The notes below the pieces were generated by a model that made no database searches, was not told where the DNA came from, and was given only the letters and a program-made list of their open reading frames with translations. Positions 1-7,840 of a stretch of DNA of 13,919 nt are shown in pieces. Origin of the DNA: Candidatus Komeilibacteria bacterium RIFCSPLOWO2_02_FULL_48_11 (GTDB taxonomy: Bacteria > Patescibacteriota > Patescibacteriia > UBA2169); contig MHKO01000044.1 of the NCBI GenBank assembly GCA_001818435.1, positions 1 to 13,919 of the forward strand, in the 5' to 3' direction. How positions within the stretch are numbered: position 1 is the first letter of the stretch; every line of letters starts with the position of its first letter. The position numbers were made by a program, and so were the translations under genes.

Positions 1-19
1 ATTTGTGCGTTATCATATT

Positions 20-1177
20 TTATTTCTTAATTTCAATATCCACATGGTCCTCCAGATTCGGGACCGAGCGGACCCAGAAAGGCGAGAATTTTACTTCCAC
101 GTTATCAATGCCGGTGATTTTGCGGAAATGCTTTCTTACCTCGTCGCGATTCAGGCCCACAACGTCTTTTTTCTTAAACACCGCGTCCGGGAATTTGGGA
201 ATCAAAGTCGCGCTGATAGAAGCATCAAGATAAGCGGCGCTTGAATCCGGCTTGGCCGCAAAGGAGTCATCATCAATTTTGCCCACCACTTTATTGGCTG
301 GCGCGTTTGCGGCCAAATCCTCTCTAATGAGCGATTTAGCCGCTTTTTTGTCATAAACTATCACCCGGCCTATAGCCTCGGCTGTTATGGTAAAACTGTC
401 AATGTTCAAGTCGCCGGGTTTGGCGCTTGGTTTTAAGCTGGTAATGATAATGGTGATTTCGTCTTCTTTAACGCCCGGGGCCAGTGATTCCAGTTTTTCG
501 GTTGCTTGTTTTTTCAGTTTTTCTTCAACGGTTTTTTGGGCTTTGTCAAAAGTTTCCTGGGAAACCATTTTCACTAATTTAGTTCCGCCAGTGAATTTTT
601 TGGCGACCTCGCCGTAGATTTTATCCTTGTCGCTTTTGAGCTTGACGATTTCAAACCGGCCAGGGCCGACTTCGCCGTCTTTGCCTTCTTTGTCGGCATA
701 AGCGGCCGCGGTAACGCTGCTGCCGGCTTTGACAGTGACGCTTTCCTTAAGGCGGACGATAATTCCATTTTCGGAAGCGAACTGGGTTGTGGCCACCAAT
801 TGCTGGTTGCGGGAGGCGGTTTTATTGTGGATAGTAATTTCGCCGGTGGCCTGGGCCGGAATTTCGCTTTCGGATTTGATGTCAAAAGTTTCCGTGGCCG
901 CAACGGTTTGCTCCACCACCCGGCCGCTAATAGCCTTGTCGCCATCAACAACTATTTCTTTTATGGGGATTTGCATCTTATGGGTGATGACTTCTTTGGC
1001 CGGCACGATAATAATTTTTGCCTGGGACAGGGTAAAGTAGAGGATAATGATGATTAAGTTCAAAGTGAGAATTAAAAAATTAATGGCCAGCTTGCGGTAG
1101 GATTTTAAAGTAATGGCCTGGGAGAGCGTTTTGGTTCCTTGGGCGATTTTCTTTTGCGTGGATTGAAATAAACTCAT
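20..1177 (-). CDS. Baseplate-J-like membrane-anchored protein
   Basis: This 385-residue protein has a short basic cytoplasmic N-terminus, one strong membrane segment at about residues 31-51, and a large outside domain. Around residues 108-170 it carries ATGEITIHN, then NQQLVATTQF and a Gly/Ala-rich stretch ending in EVGPGRFEI. This order matches the baseplate J/gp47-like proteins common in CPR genomes. In phages, J-type proteins form the wedge of the tail baseplate. What the chromosomal single-pass version does is not known, and nothing else here is phage-like, so I infer a cell-surface or envelope role. Residues 208-235 are Lys/Glu-rich and probably helical. The ATG at 1177 places the basic residues directly before the membrane helix. 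No Shine-Dalgarno is visible. It lies downstream of dnaE on the same strand, separated by a 91-base gap that holds a palindrome. Confidence 0.7.
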   Translation of the reverse strand: MSLFQSTQKKIAQGTKTLSQAITLKSYRKLAINFLILTLNLIIIILYFTLSQAKIIIVPAKEVITHKMQIPIKEIVVDGDKAISGRVVEQTVAATETFDIKSESEIPAQATGEITIHNKTASRNQQLVATTQFASENGIIVRLKESVTVKAGSSVTAAAYADKEGKDGEVGPGRFEIVKLKSDKDKIYGEVAKKFTGGTKLVKMVSQETFDKAQKTVEEKLKKQATEKLESLAPGVKEDEITIIITSLKPSAKPGDLNIDSFTITAEAIGRVIVYDKKAAKSLIREDLAANAPANKVVGKIDDDSFAAKPDSSAAYLDASISATLIPKFPDAVFKKKDVVGLNRDEVRKHFRKITGIDNVEVKFSPFWVRSVPNLEDHVDIEIKK

Positions 1178-1181
1178 AGGG

Positions 1182-1269
1182 GCGATACTAAATTAATGCG
1201 AAATCATACGAAAAATACGAAATTTGTATTTTAGTGTTTTTCGCATGTTTCGTATGATTTTCGTATCGC
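1182..1269. repeat. Palindromic intergenic repeat between dnaE and the J-like gene
   Basis: Seen directly: GCGATAC at 1182-1188 is matched by GTATCGC at 1263-1269. ATCATACGAAA (1203-1213) pairs with TTTCGTATGAT (1248-1258), and AAATAC (1213-1218) pairs with GTATTT (1226-1231) around a 7-base loop. The unit is built from repeated ATACGAAA / TTCGTAT words. It touches the dnaE stop codon (TAG on the minus strand, 1269-1271). No T-tract follows the stem on the minus strand, so a classical intrinsic terminator is unlikely. A dispersed palindromic repeat fits better. Confidence 0.75.
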
Positions 1270-4200
1270 TATTTAACTTGAACATCGCTGGCAATTTTGC
1301 TTAGTTCTTCTAGGAGTTGTTTTTTAGGATTGACGCCAATCGGTAATCTAAGTTTTTTAGAGCCATTAAGGCGCAGAATAACCGGCATCGCACCCGGATA
1401 ATTATACAACAGTTTTTTCAATTCGGCAAATATATTTTTATCGGTTCTCGCGGGCAAGCAGATTTCCAAACTCTGGTAATTCAAAACCGGCGCCTCGGAG
1501 GAGTCAGTTGTGCAGGCTGAGGCCTCGCGGCAGATAAGCTGAAAAGCGTCGTTGCGCTCCTCGCAGTCGCCTTTAATGATTAAGAGCTGGTCCGCTTGCC
1601 ACAACTCGCGGTTCTGGCTGTAAATTTTCGGGAAAACTATGACTTCCATGTCGCCGGACAAATCTTCAACCTTGGCAAAAGCCATCAGCTCCCCGCGCTT
1701 GGTGGTGATTTGCTTGATTTCTTTCAGCAGCACCCGGATGGCAATGCCTTTTTGGGGAGACTGGATAGAGCTTAAGGTGACGGAATTTTGGGAGAGCAGG
1801 TGGCGGAACTGGTCCAGCGGGTGGCCGGAAAGGTAAAGTCCCAGCAATTCTTTTTCCCATTGCAGGTATTCTTTAACATTGCCTGGAACTTGGTTCAAGG
1901 CCAGCTGGCGCTCCTTGGCTTCGCCGGCGCTGAAAAGCGAAGATTGCGCGCGCTCGGTTGCTTCGCGTTCTTCTCGTGAAAAAGCGAGCAGTCTTTCAAT
2001 GTTAGCTTCCAGCGTATGTCTGCTCCCGAACCGGTCCAAACTGCCGGAGCGGATAAAACTTTCCAAAGATTTGCGGTTTAAATCCTTGTCTGCGGCCCGG
2101 CGCAAAAAGCCGGAGATATCGGCAAAAACCCCGCGTTCTTTGCGTTCCGCGATTATTACTTCCACAATGTGGCTGCCGATGTTTTTAATGGCCTTGAGCC
2201 CAAAGCGGATGGTCTGGTCATTCACCACGGTAAAAGTGGAAAAACTTTCATTGATGTCCGGGGGCAGGACTTTAATTCCCATCTCCGCGCATTCAGCTAC
2301 TGCTTCGGCCACTTTGGCGATATCGTCCGATTCCGCGGTCATAACCGCGGCCATGAACTCGGCCGGGAAATGCGCTTTCAGGTAAGCGGTTTGATAAGCC
2401 ACCATGGCGTAAGAGGCGGCGTGCGCCTTGTTAAATCCATAAGCCGCGAACGGTTCAATCAGGTGCCAGAGCGCCTCGGCTTTATTTTTGTCAATTTTGC
2501 CTTTATTGATGCAGCCGTCAATGAATTTATTTTTTTGCTTGGCCATTTCGGCTTGAATTTTTTTGCCCATGGCCTTGCGCAGTTTGTCAGCCTCGGCCCA
2601 GTTGTAGCCAGCAATCTCTATGGCCGTGTACAGCACATCGTCTTGGTAAGTGATGATGCCGTAGGAATCTTTGAGAATGATTTTGAGCCGTTCATCCAGG
2701 TAAGTGATGCGGTTGGGATTGTGTTTGCGGCTGATGAATTCCGGGATGGATTCCATGGGCCCGGGTCGGAACAAGGCCACCATGGCCATGATGTCCGTCA
2801 GTTTGGTGGGTTTCAGCTCCACCAGATAGCGGGTCATGCCGTCGCCGCCCAGCTGAAATAGACCCATGGTTCGGCCCTGGGCCAGAAGTTCAAATGTTTT
2901 TTTATCGTCGCGGGGAATGTTGTCAATGTCAATATTCACGCCTTTGGTCTTTTTTATCAAATCAATGGCTGTGCCCAAGATGGCCAGATTGCGGATGCCG
3001 AGCAAATCCATTTTCACCAGGCCAGTGCTTTCACAAGAATACATTTCATATTGAGTGATGATTTTTTCGCCGCCGGTTTCACGTTGCAAGGGCGTGAAGT
3101 CGGTTAAATCCGTGGGGGCAATCACCACCCCGGCCGCGTGCACCGAAGGGTGCCGGGCCGAGCCTTCCACTTTTTTGGCAATCTCCAGCAGACGCTTAAC
3201 CTGGGTGTCGGTGTCAAAAAGCTCTTTCAGTTCCGGGGTGGCCGCGAGCGCCCGGTCAATGGTCATGGGAAAACCCTGGCGGCCAAAAGGAATGAGCTTG
3301 GCAATGCGGTCGCAGAAAGCGTAAGGATAAGCCAGGGCCCGGCCGCAGTCGCGCACCGCGCCTCGGGCTTGCATGGTGCCGAAAGTGCAAATCTGGGCCA
3401 CTTTATTTTCTCCATACTTTTGCCGCACGTAATCTAGCACTTCATCGCGCCGGTTGTCCGCGAAATCCATGTCAATATCAGGCGCGCTCGGCCGGTAGGG
3501 ATTTAAAAAGCGCTCAAAAGGCAGCTGAAAAATCATGGGGTTGACTGTGGTGATGCCAATAGCGTGCGAAACCAAGGAGCCGGCCGCACTGCCGCGGGTG
3601 GTGGAAATAATGCCGTGAGAGCGCGCCCAGTTGGTGTAGTCAGCCACAATCAGGAAATAGGCGGCATAGCCTTTTTTAGCCACCACTTCCAGCTCATAGT
3701 CCACCCGTTTTTGGTATTCTTCCGAAATCTCGCCGTACTTGGCTTTTAAGCCGTCATCAGTCAATTGTTTCAAATAATCATCAGCGGAAACGCCCTCGGG
3801 CAGCTCAAAAACAGGAAAGAAAAATTTTCCCAGTTCCAGTTCAACGTTGCAACGTTCCGAGAGGCGCAGAGTTTCGTCAATCACTTCCGGGTTGTTAGGA
3901 AAAGCGGCGCGCATTTGGGCCTCGGTTTTCATGGATAAATCCACGCCAGTCATTTTTAAGCGGTCGGTCTGGTCCACTGTTTTGCCGGTGGCCACGCAGA
4001 CCATAATATCCTGCGCCTCCTTTTCGTCCGGAGAGATGTAGTGCGAATCATTGGTGGCAATGGTCGGGATGTTGTATTCCTTGGCAATCTCCAGAAGGAT
4101 TTTGTTGAGTTCAATCTGTTCCGGAATCTCGGGGTGCGGCTGAACTTCCAGATAAAAATTCTCCAGCCCAAAAATTTTTTGGTAATCTTTGATAATCTCA

Positions 4201-4658
4201 ATGGCTTTATCAGTCTGGCCCCTGACTATAAGCTGCGGTATTTCGCCCTGCAAACAGCTGGAGGTGGCCACCAGGCCAGGGGCGTATTCTTCAAGCAATT
4301 CTTTGTCAAAACGCGGTTTATAATAAAAGCCCTCCAGATGCGAGCGGCTGGAGAGCCTCATCAGATTTTTGTAGCCTTCCAGGTTTTTAGCCAATAAGAT
4401 TTGGTGATATGGTTTTTCGTTGGGGTTTTTGTCAAAGCGGCTCGCTGGGGCCAGATAGCCTTCAATGCCGATGATCGGCTTGATGCCGGCGGCTTTGGCT
4501 TTTTCGTAAAACTCAATCGCGCCATACATGACGCCATGGTCAGTCAAAGCCAGGGCCGGGGAACCGATTTCTTTGGCGCGTTTAATCAGGCCGTCTATTT
4601 TCGGAAGACCGTCAAGCAGGGAATAGTGCGAGTGGCAATGGAGATGGACAAAACTCAT
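1269..4658 (-). CDS. dnaE: DNA polymerase III subunit alpha (DnaE)
   Basis: This is the replicative DNA polymerase (family C), about 1129 residues, close to the usual DnaE length. It begins with a PHP domain: HLHCHSHYS at residues 5-13, TDHG at 39-42 and TNDSHY at 202-207, so the metal-binding His/Asp residues look intact. The palm follows, with GSAAGSLV near 356-363 and the catalytic triplet-type motif PDIDMDF at 393-399 (D394, D396, D398). VHAAGVV near 507-513 and the fingers (SYGIITYQDDV, YGFNKAHAASYA) come next, then an OB-fold near the C-terminus (ITTKRGELMAFAKVEDLSG). The frame is open to a TTG at 4667, but the ATG at 4658 gives the family-typical MSFVHLH start, and the extra residues are encoded by the adjacent palindrome. 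No Shine-Dalgarno is visible. The stop is TAG. Confidence 0.97.
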   Translation of the reverse strand: MSFVHLHCHSHYSLLDGLPKIDGLIKRAKEIGSPALALTDHGVMYGAIEFYEKAKAAGIKPIIGIEGYLAPASRFDKNPNEKPYHQILLAKNLEGYKNLMRLSSRSHLEGFYYKPRFDKELLEEYAPGLVATSSCLQGEIPQLIVRGQTDKAIEIIKDYQKIFGLENFYLEVQPHPEIPEQIELNKILLEIAKEYNIPTIATNDSHYISPDEKEAQDIMVCVATGKTVDQTDRLKMTGVDLSMKTEAQMRAAFPNNPEVIDETLRLSERCNVELELGKFFFPVFELPEGVSADDYLKQLTDDGLKAKYGEISEEYQKRVDYELEVVAKKGYAAYFLIVADYTNWARSHGIISTTRGSAAGSLVSHAIGITTVNPMIFQLPFERFLNPYRPSAPDIDMDFADNRRDEVLDYVRQKYGENKVAQICTFGTMQARGAVRDCGRALAYPYAFCDRIAKLIPFGRQGFPMTIDRALAATPELKELFDTDTQVKRLLEIAKKVEGSARHPSVHAAGVVIAPTDLTDFTPLQRETGGEKIITQYEMYSCESTGLVKMDLLGIRNLAILGTAIDLIKKTKGVNIDIDNIPRDDKKTFELLAQGRTMGLFQLGGDGMTRYLVELKPTKLTDIMAMVALFRPGPMESIPEFISRKHNPNRITYLDERLKIILKDSYGIITYQDDVLYTAIEIAGYNWAEADKLRKAMGKKIQAEMAKQKNKFIDGCINKGKIDKNKAEALWHLIEPFAAYGFNKAHAASYAMVAYQTAYLKAHFPAEFMAAVMTAESDDIAKVAEAVAECAEMGIKVLPPDINESFSTFTVVNDQTIRFGLKAIKNIGSHIVEVIIAERKERGVFADISGFLRRAADKDLNRKSLESFIRSGSLDRFGSRHTLEANIERLLAFSREEREATERAQSSLFSAGEAKERQLALNQVPGNVKEYLQWEKELLGLYLSGHPLDQFRHLLSQNSVTLSSIQSPQKGIAIRVLLKEIKQITTKRGELMAFAKVEDLSGDMEVIVFPKIYSQNRELWQADQLLIIKGDCEERNDAFQLICREASACTTDSSEAPVLNYQSLEICLPARTDKNIFAELKKLLYNYPGAMPVILRLNGSKKLRLPIGVNPKKQLLEELSKIASDVQVK

Positions 4659-4770
4659 AATTTCCAATCACCAATTTCCAATTTCCAGTAAAGCTCCAAA
4701 TTTCAATTTCCAATATTGGATTTTGGTTATTGGAAATTTACTGGAGCTTGGAAATTGGAATTTGGAAATT
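4659..4770. repeat. Long imperfect palindrome made of TTTCCAA words
   Basis: The 123-base gap between dnaE and the next gene is almost wholly a palindrome centred on CAATATTG (4711-4718). The left arm repeats AATTTCCAATTTCCAG and AGCTCCAAATTTC. The right arm carries the complements, including GGAAATTTACTGGAGCTTGG and GGAAATTGGAATTTGG. The arms match with small shifts and indels. It abuts the dnaE start codon, so its transcript could fold immediately 5' of dnaE. The function is unknown. It resembles the short-word palindromes at 1182 and 12460 in architecture but not in sequence. Confidence 0.75.
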
Positions 4771-4781
4771 TTACTATTTTA

Positions 4782-5108
4782 TTATTCGCTTTCTATTTTT
4801 TTCTTGCGAGCCTTTTGCTTGGTTGCGTTTTCATTCCACTCCCTCACATACTCCGCCAGTTCTTTAATGCCGCGGGCCGCCAGCGTAAAAACAGCGCCGC
4901 CGACTTGCAATTTGTCGCGGATTAAATCTATCACTTCCCAGAACTTTTCCAGGCGCTCTCTTGCGTCTTTGGTGACAACGTGAATGTCGCGCAGGTTCAG
5001 TATCAGGTAATAAAGCGTCCAGCACAGGAAAATGGCTACCAAGGCCGCGCCGCCGGCCAGGGCCGCAAAAAGCACGTCCTGGGTGGTTTGGATAGGAATG
5101 TTAAGCAT
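4782..5108 (-). CDS. Small single-pass membrane protein, function unknown
   Basis: The product is 108 residues long. It has a hydrophobic membrane segment at about residues 13-37, then a charged, helical stretch (roughly 40-68: KDARERLEKFWEVIDLIRDKL), a short less polar part (69-79) and a Lys/Glu-rich tail. The overall shape recalls small DUF948-type membrane proteins with one transmembrane helix followed by a long amphipathic helix, but I see no diagnostic motif. It lies upstream of dnaE on the same strand and diverges from the gene at 5185. An extended -10 box (TGTTATACT, minus strand, 5137-5145) is placed to start a transcript near 5130, about 22 bases before the ATG. The reading frame is compositionally like its neighbours, and I consider it a real gene. 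Confidence 0.65.
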   Translation of the reverse strand: MLNIPIQTTQDVLFAALAGGAALVAIFLCWTLYYLILNLRDIHVVTKDARERLEKFWEVIDLIRDKLQVGGAVFTLAARGIKELAEYVREWNENATKQKARKKKIESE

Positions 5109-5136
5109 AGTTTTTTTGTTTAAGATTTATTAGGGT

Positions 5137-5145
5137 AGTATAACA
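5137..5145 (-). promoter_or_regulatory. Extended -10 promoter for the small membrane protein
   Basis: On the minus strand the sequence reads TGTTATACT, a TGn extended -10 with the TATACT hexamer at 5137-5142. The predicted start is near 5130, giving a leader of roughly 22 bases to the ATG at 5108. There is no good -35. It faces away from the promoter at 5169, in a divergent gap of only 76 bases. Confidence 0.5.
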
Positions 5146-5168
5146 TAGTGCGTTGTGGGGATAAAATA

Positions 5169-5177
5169 TGGTATAAT
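5169..5177 (+). promoter_or_regulatory. Extended -10 promoter, likely leaderless start of the rodA unit
   Basis: TGGTATAAT is a perfect TGn-TATAAT extended -10. The last T is at 5177, so transcription should start about 7 bases on, at 5184-5185, where the ATG (5185-5187) begins. There is no -35 of quality at the usual distance. The mRNA is therefore probably leaderless or nearly so. It supports the ATG at 5185 over the GTG at 5155, because that GTG lies upstream of the promoter box. Confidence 0.6.
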
Positions 5178-5184
5178 AGCGAAT

Positions 5185-6051
5185 ATGGTTATTCAAGAAT
5201 ATCAAGACCCGCGAGTTGGCAAATATCTGCGCTATGGCTACTGGTACCTGGCGCACAAGGGCACTATTGACCGCGCTACCCGGCTCTTTCTGGTGCTTTT
5301 GGTGGCGGTTATTTGGGTTTTGGCCATGCTACAGCTTTATGGCTTTATGCAAGGGACCGCCGGGAATGACGCTTTATTGCGTGATTGGACCGGGGCGCAG
5401 CTGGCCGTAGAAAAACTCCACAGCCAAAACGCGCCTTTGCCGCCGGCCATCTCCGAAGCAACGGCGCTCCTGGGGCGCGATGACCAGACAGCTGATTTTA
5501 TGGCTTGGGCCGAAAATCCAAACAGCAATTGGTATTTGGAAGTGGATTATGTTTTTTCCTGGGCTGATGGCCAAACCTTGCCAGACTCGGCGTTTGTATT
5601 GCCTGAATCCAAAGCCGTTTTATTGGCGCGCGGGATAACGGTTAACGCTTTGCCTGCTGAAGCCGCAATAACGGTCTTGCCGAAAAAATGGCAGCGCCTG
5701 AAAGACAAAAAAATTTTAGAGCGCCTGGCTGATTTTCGCGCCAAGATTGCGGTGGTTGAAGCCCAAGCCAGTAGCGCGGATGGAGCTACGGCTGCTACTT
5801 TTTCGGTGCAGAACAATACTATTTACGATTTATTGACGCCTCGTTTTGCGGTGGTGCTTTTGCAAGCGCAAACGCCGGTGGCGGTTGGCTTGGCGGAAAC
5901 TGACAGCCTGGCCTCGGGCGCAACAGCCAATTTGGAACTGCGCTGGCTGCAATCTTTGCCCTTGAATCCAAGGGTGGAAGTTTATCCTCAAATTAACGTT
6001 TTGGACCAGACAGGCTTTCGCTTGCCAGCCGGCGGAGAAACAAAATTTTAA
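5185..6051 (+). CDS. Unknown single-pass membrane protein upstream of rodA
   Basis: The product is 288 residues from the ATG at 5185. An in-frame GTG at 5155 is rejected because a TATAAT box lies inside the extension. Residues 1-32 are polar with several aromatics (DPRVGKYLRYGYWYLAHKG). A membrane helix follows at about 33-55, and the rest is probably outside the membrane. Residues about 195-288 look beta-rich: NNTIYDLLTPRF, VVLLQAQTPVAVGLAE, LELRWLQSLP and VEVYPQINVLD suggest an Ig-like or FxLYD-like sandwich. I recognise no named family. Eight bases separate it from rodA, so the two are almost certainly cotranscribed, which suggests a role at the cell-wall elongation machinery. That link rests on position only. 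Confidence 0.75.
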   Translation: MVIQEYQDPRVGKYLRYGYWYLAHKGTIDRATRLFLVLLVAVIWVLAMLQLYGFMQGTAGNDALLRDWTGAQLAVEKLHSQNAPLPPAISEATALLGRDDQTADFMAWAENPNSNWYLEVDYVFSWADGQTLPDSAFVLPESKAVLLARGITVNALPAEAAITVLPKKWQRLKDKKILERLADFRAKIAVVEAQASSADGATAATFSVQNNTIYDLLTPRFAVVLLQAQTPVAVGLAETDSLASGATANLELRWLQSLPLNPRVEVYPQINVLDQTGFRLPAGGETKF

Positions 6052-6059
6052 GCAAGATT

Positions 6060-7133
6060 ATGCGATTCCGTCTGGGGCGGCTATTTAGCAATATTGACTG
6101 GCTTCTTTTTGGCAGCGCGCTGGGCTTGTCTGTTTTTGGTTTGGTGTTAATTTACAGCTTAAGCTGGCCCCAGGAAAATCTTTTTTTGCGGCAGCTTATC
6201 TGGCTAGGCCTGTCCGTGGCCGTCTTTTTCGCGGTTCAGTCTTTTGACCGCCATTTTTGGCGGAGCATCTCCTGGCCTTTTTATTTAGTCGTTCTGGCTC
6301 TTTTGGTTTTGCTTTTGGTTTTAGGCGAGGCCACTCGCGGCAGCCGCGGCTGGTTCTTTTTTGGGCCTTTGGCTTTGCAGCCGTCCGAGTTTGCCAAAAT
6401 CGCCTGCATTATTTTTTGGGCCGCCACTTTGGAGCGGCTGAATTTTGACATTGCCAACTGGCGCCATCTTCTGAAAGTGGTTTTTTGGGTGGCCTTGCCA
6501 GTGGGGCTGGTTTTGCTCCAGCCGGATTTTGGCGCGGCTTTTATTATGGCCTTAGTGGGGCTGGTAATGGTGCTTTACACCGGGCTGGACCGGCGCAAGT
6601 TTTTATTTCTGGCCTTGGCCTTGGCGGTGGCGGGCGTAATCGGCTGGGGCCTGCTGCACAATTACCAGCGCTCACGGGTGCTGACTTTTCTTAATCCCCA
6701 AGCCGACCCGCTAGGCGCGGGCTATAATGTCCGGCAGTCAATAGTGGCCATTGGCTCGGGCGGGCTTTTTGGCCGCGGCTTGGGGCTCGGGACCCAGAGC
6801 CAGCTTAATTTTTTGCCGGAGCAGGAGACTGATTTTATTTTCGCGTCTTTGGCCGAAGAGCTGGGATTTGTCGGGGCCGCCGTAGTTTTTGCTTTGTATT
6901 TGCTCTTGTTGCGCCGCGTTTATCGGCTGATTAAGGAAGGGGAGAATTTGTTCACTAATTTTTTGCTTTTAGGGATTTTTACCATGCTGCTTTCAGAAGC
7001 GGTCATCAATATCGGCATGAACATGGGGATTTTCCCAATTACGGGAATTACTTTGCCGTTTGTCAGTTACGGCGGCAGTTCTTTATTGGCGAGCTTTTTA
7101 GGTTTGGGCTTGGCTCAGAATACCAGAAAATAA
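6060..7133 (+). CDS. rodA: RodA-type SEDS peptidoglycan polymerase
   Basis: This 357-residue polytopic membrane protein belongs to the RodA/FtsW/SpoVE (SEDS) family of lipid II-using glycosyltransferases, which extend glycan chains together with a class B penicillin-binding protein. Visible signatures are SRGWFFFGPLALQPSEFAK (95-113), QPDFGAA (154-160), GTQSQLNFLPEQETDFIFA (244-262), with D258 at the place of the invariant functional aspartate, and GIFPITGITLPFVSYGGSS (323-341). The GTQSQLNFLPE form with LAEELGF resembles RodA more than FtsW. The length is slightly short for the family but all conserved blocks are present. No PBP2, MreB or MreC gene is nearby in this window. It follows the unknown membrane protein by 8 bases. 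The start ATG at 6060 has no Shine-Dalgarno. Confidence 0.93.
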   Translation: MRFRLGRLFSNIDWLLFGSALGLSVFGLVLIYSLSWPQENLFLRQLIWLGLSVAVFFAVQSFDRHFWRSISWPFYLVVLALLVLLLVLGEATRGSRGWFFFGPLALQPSEFAKIACIIFWAATLERLNFDIANWRHLLKVVFWVALPVGLVLLQPDFGAAFIMALVGLVMVLYTGLDRRKFLFLALALAVAGVIGWGLLHNYQRSRVLTFLNPQADPLGAGYNVRQSIVAIGSGGLFGRGLGLGTQSQLNFLPEQETDFIFASLAEELGFVGAAVVFALYLLLLRRVYRLIKEGENLFTNFLLLGIFTMLLSEAVINIGMNMGIFPITGITLPFVSYGGSSLLASFLGLGLAQNTRK

Positions 7134-7159
7134 ACATAAATTTAGCATTTTTTGGTTAT

Positions 7160-7185
7160 AAAAAATGGTATTTTTTCCATTTTTG
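7160..7185. terminator. Possible weak AT-rich hairpin after rodA
   Basis: AAAAATGG and CCATTTTT flank a T-rich loop downstream of rodA, giving an 8-bp stem with only two G-C pairs and T-runs on either strand. It could end rodA transcription weakly or simply reflect the AT-rich edge of the restriction-modification insert. The stem is too weak for a confident call. Confidence 0.3.
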
Positions 7186-7188
7186 CGC

Positions 7189-7194
7189 TAGAAT
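7189..7194 (+). promoter_or_regulatory. Candidate -10 box of the restriction-modification unit
   Basis: TAGAAT at 7189-7194 would start transcription near 7201, two bases before the ATG at 7203. A GAGG at 7195-7198 lies 4 bases before that ATG and could alternatively act as a close Shine-Dalgarno on a longer message. No good -35 is visible. Confidence 0.35.
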
Positions 7195-7202
7195 GAGGTT
7201 AT

Positions 7203-7835
7203 ATGACCCAAACAATCGAAGAGAAAATCAAAGCTATCGCCGAGCAATACGCTCGAAATCTTAAAGCAAAAACGACGGAACGCATTAAAGAAATGAAAGA
7301 AGACGATAATTCCCACTATCTTATTTATCAGGTTCTGGGCATTACGGATAAAGAGGGAGAATTAATTGATATTTACCAAAACAAGGGGCGATTTTTATAT
7401 AAGTATGCCGGCTCTTTTTTAGAAGAAGTGGCAATACTTTGTTTTGAGGAAAAATTTCCAAATACACAGCGCAAAGTTAAAATTCAAAACAAGACAGGCA
7501 AAAGGCCAAAAACATTTGAAATAGATTGCTTGGTTGACAAGAATGCTTTCGAAATTAAATGGAGAGATGCAACTACAGACGGTGATCATATCACCAAAGA
7601 GCATGCAAGAGTGCAAAATATCAAAAAATACGCTTATCGCCCTATTAGGATTATGTTTTATTATCCCAATAGAGCGCAGGCGATAAAAATTCAAGAAACC
7701 CTAAAAACAATCTATGCTGGCGTTGGCGGTAAATACTACTTTGGCGATGACGCCTGGAAATACATAAAAAAGGAAACGGGTGTAGATTTACTGAATATTC
7801 TGCAAAAAATTGCCAAGGAAAAAACAAAACAATAA
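7203..7835 (+). CDS. Type II restriction endonuclease, ApaLI-like
   Basis: This 210-residue protein looks like a PD-(D/E)XK nuclease: FEID at residues 105-108 (D108), followed after eight residues by FEIKW (116-120, with E117 and K119), gives the D-x8-E-x-K catalytic arrangement. The surrounding blocks YKYAGSFLEE (67-75), GKRPKTFEIDCLV (99-111), WRDATTDGDHITKEH (120-134) and FYYPNRAQAIKIQETLKTIYAG (152-173) match my memory of the ApaLI-like endonuclease family. ApaLI itself cuts GTGCAC, but specificity cannot be assumed here. The methyltransferase gene begins 5 bases after the stop, as expected for a restriction-modification pair. Base composition is much lower in GC than the flanking genes. 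The catalytic residues are intact, so the enzyme is probably active. Confidence 0.75.
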   Translation: MTQTIEEKIKAIAEQYARNLKAKTTERIKEMKEDDNSHYLIYQVLGITDKEGELIDIYQNKGRFLYKYAGSFLEEVAILCFEEKFPNTQRKVKIQNKTGKRPKTFEIDCLVDKNAFEIKWRDATTDGDHITKEHARVQNIKKYAYRPIRIMFYYPNRAQAIKIQETLKTIYAGVGGKYYFGDDAWKYIKKETGVDLLNILQKIAKEKTKQ

Positions 7836-7840
7836 AAACT

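Noticed and set aside
2169..2861. 230-residue open frame on the plus strand inside dnaE
   Set aside because: It is antisense to a strongly conserved polymerase and shows no domain or start signal. It is a shadow of the dnaE codon pattern.
4659..4667. TTG start of dnaE three codons upstream
   Set aside because: The ATG at 4658 gives MSFVHLH, the normal beginning of the PHP domain, and the upstream codons lie in the palindrome.
5155..5184. GTG start giving a longer rodA-upstream protein
   Set aside because: A perfect extended -10 lies inside this extension, so the message should begin at about the ATG at 5185.
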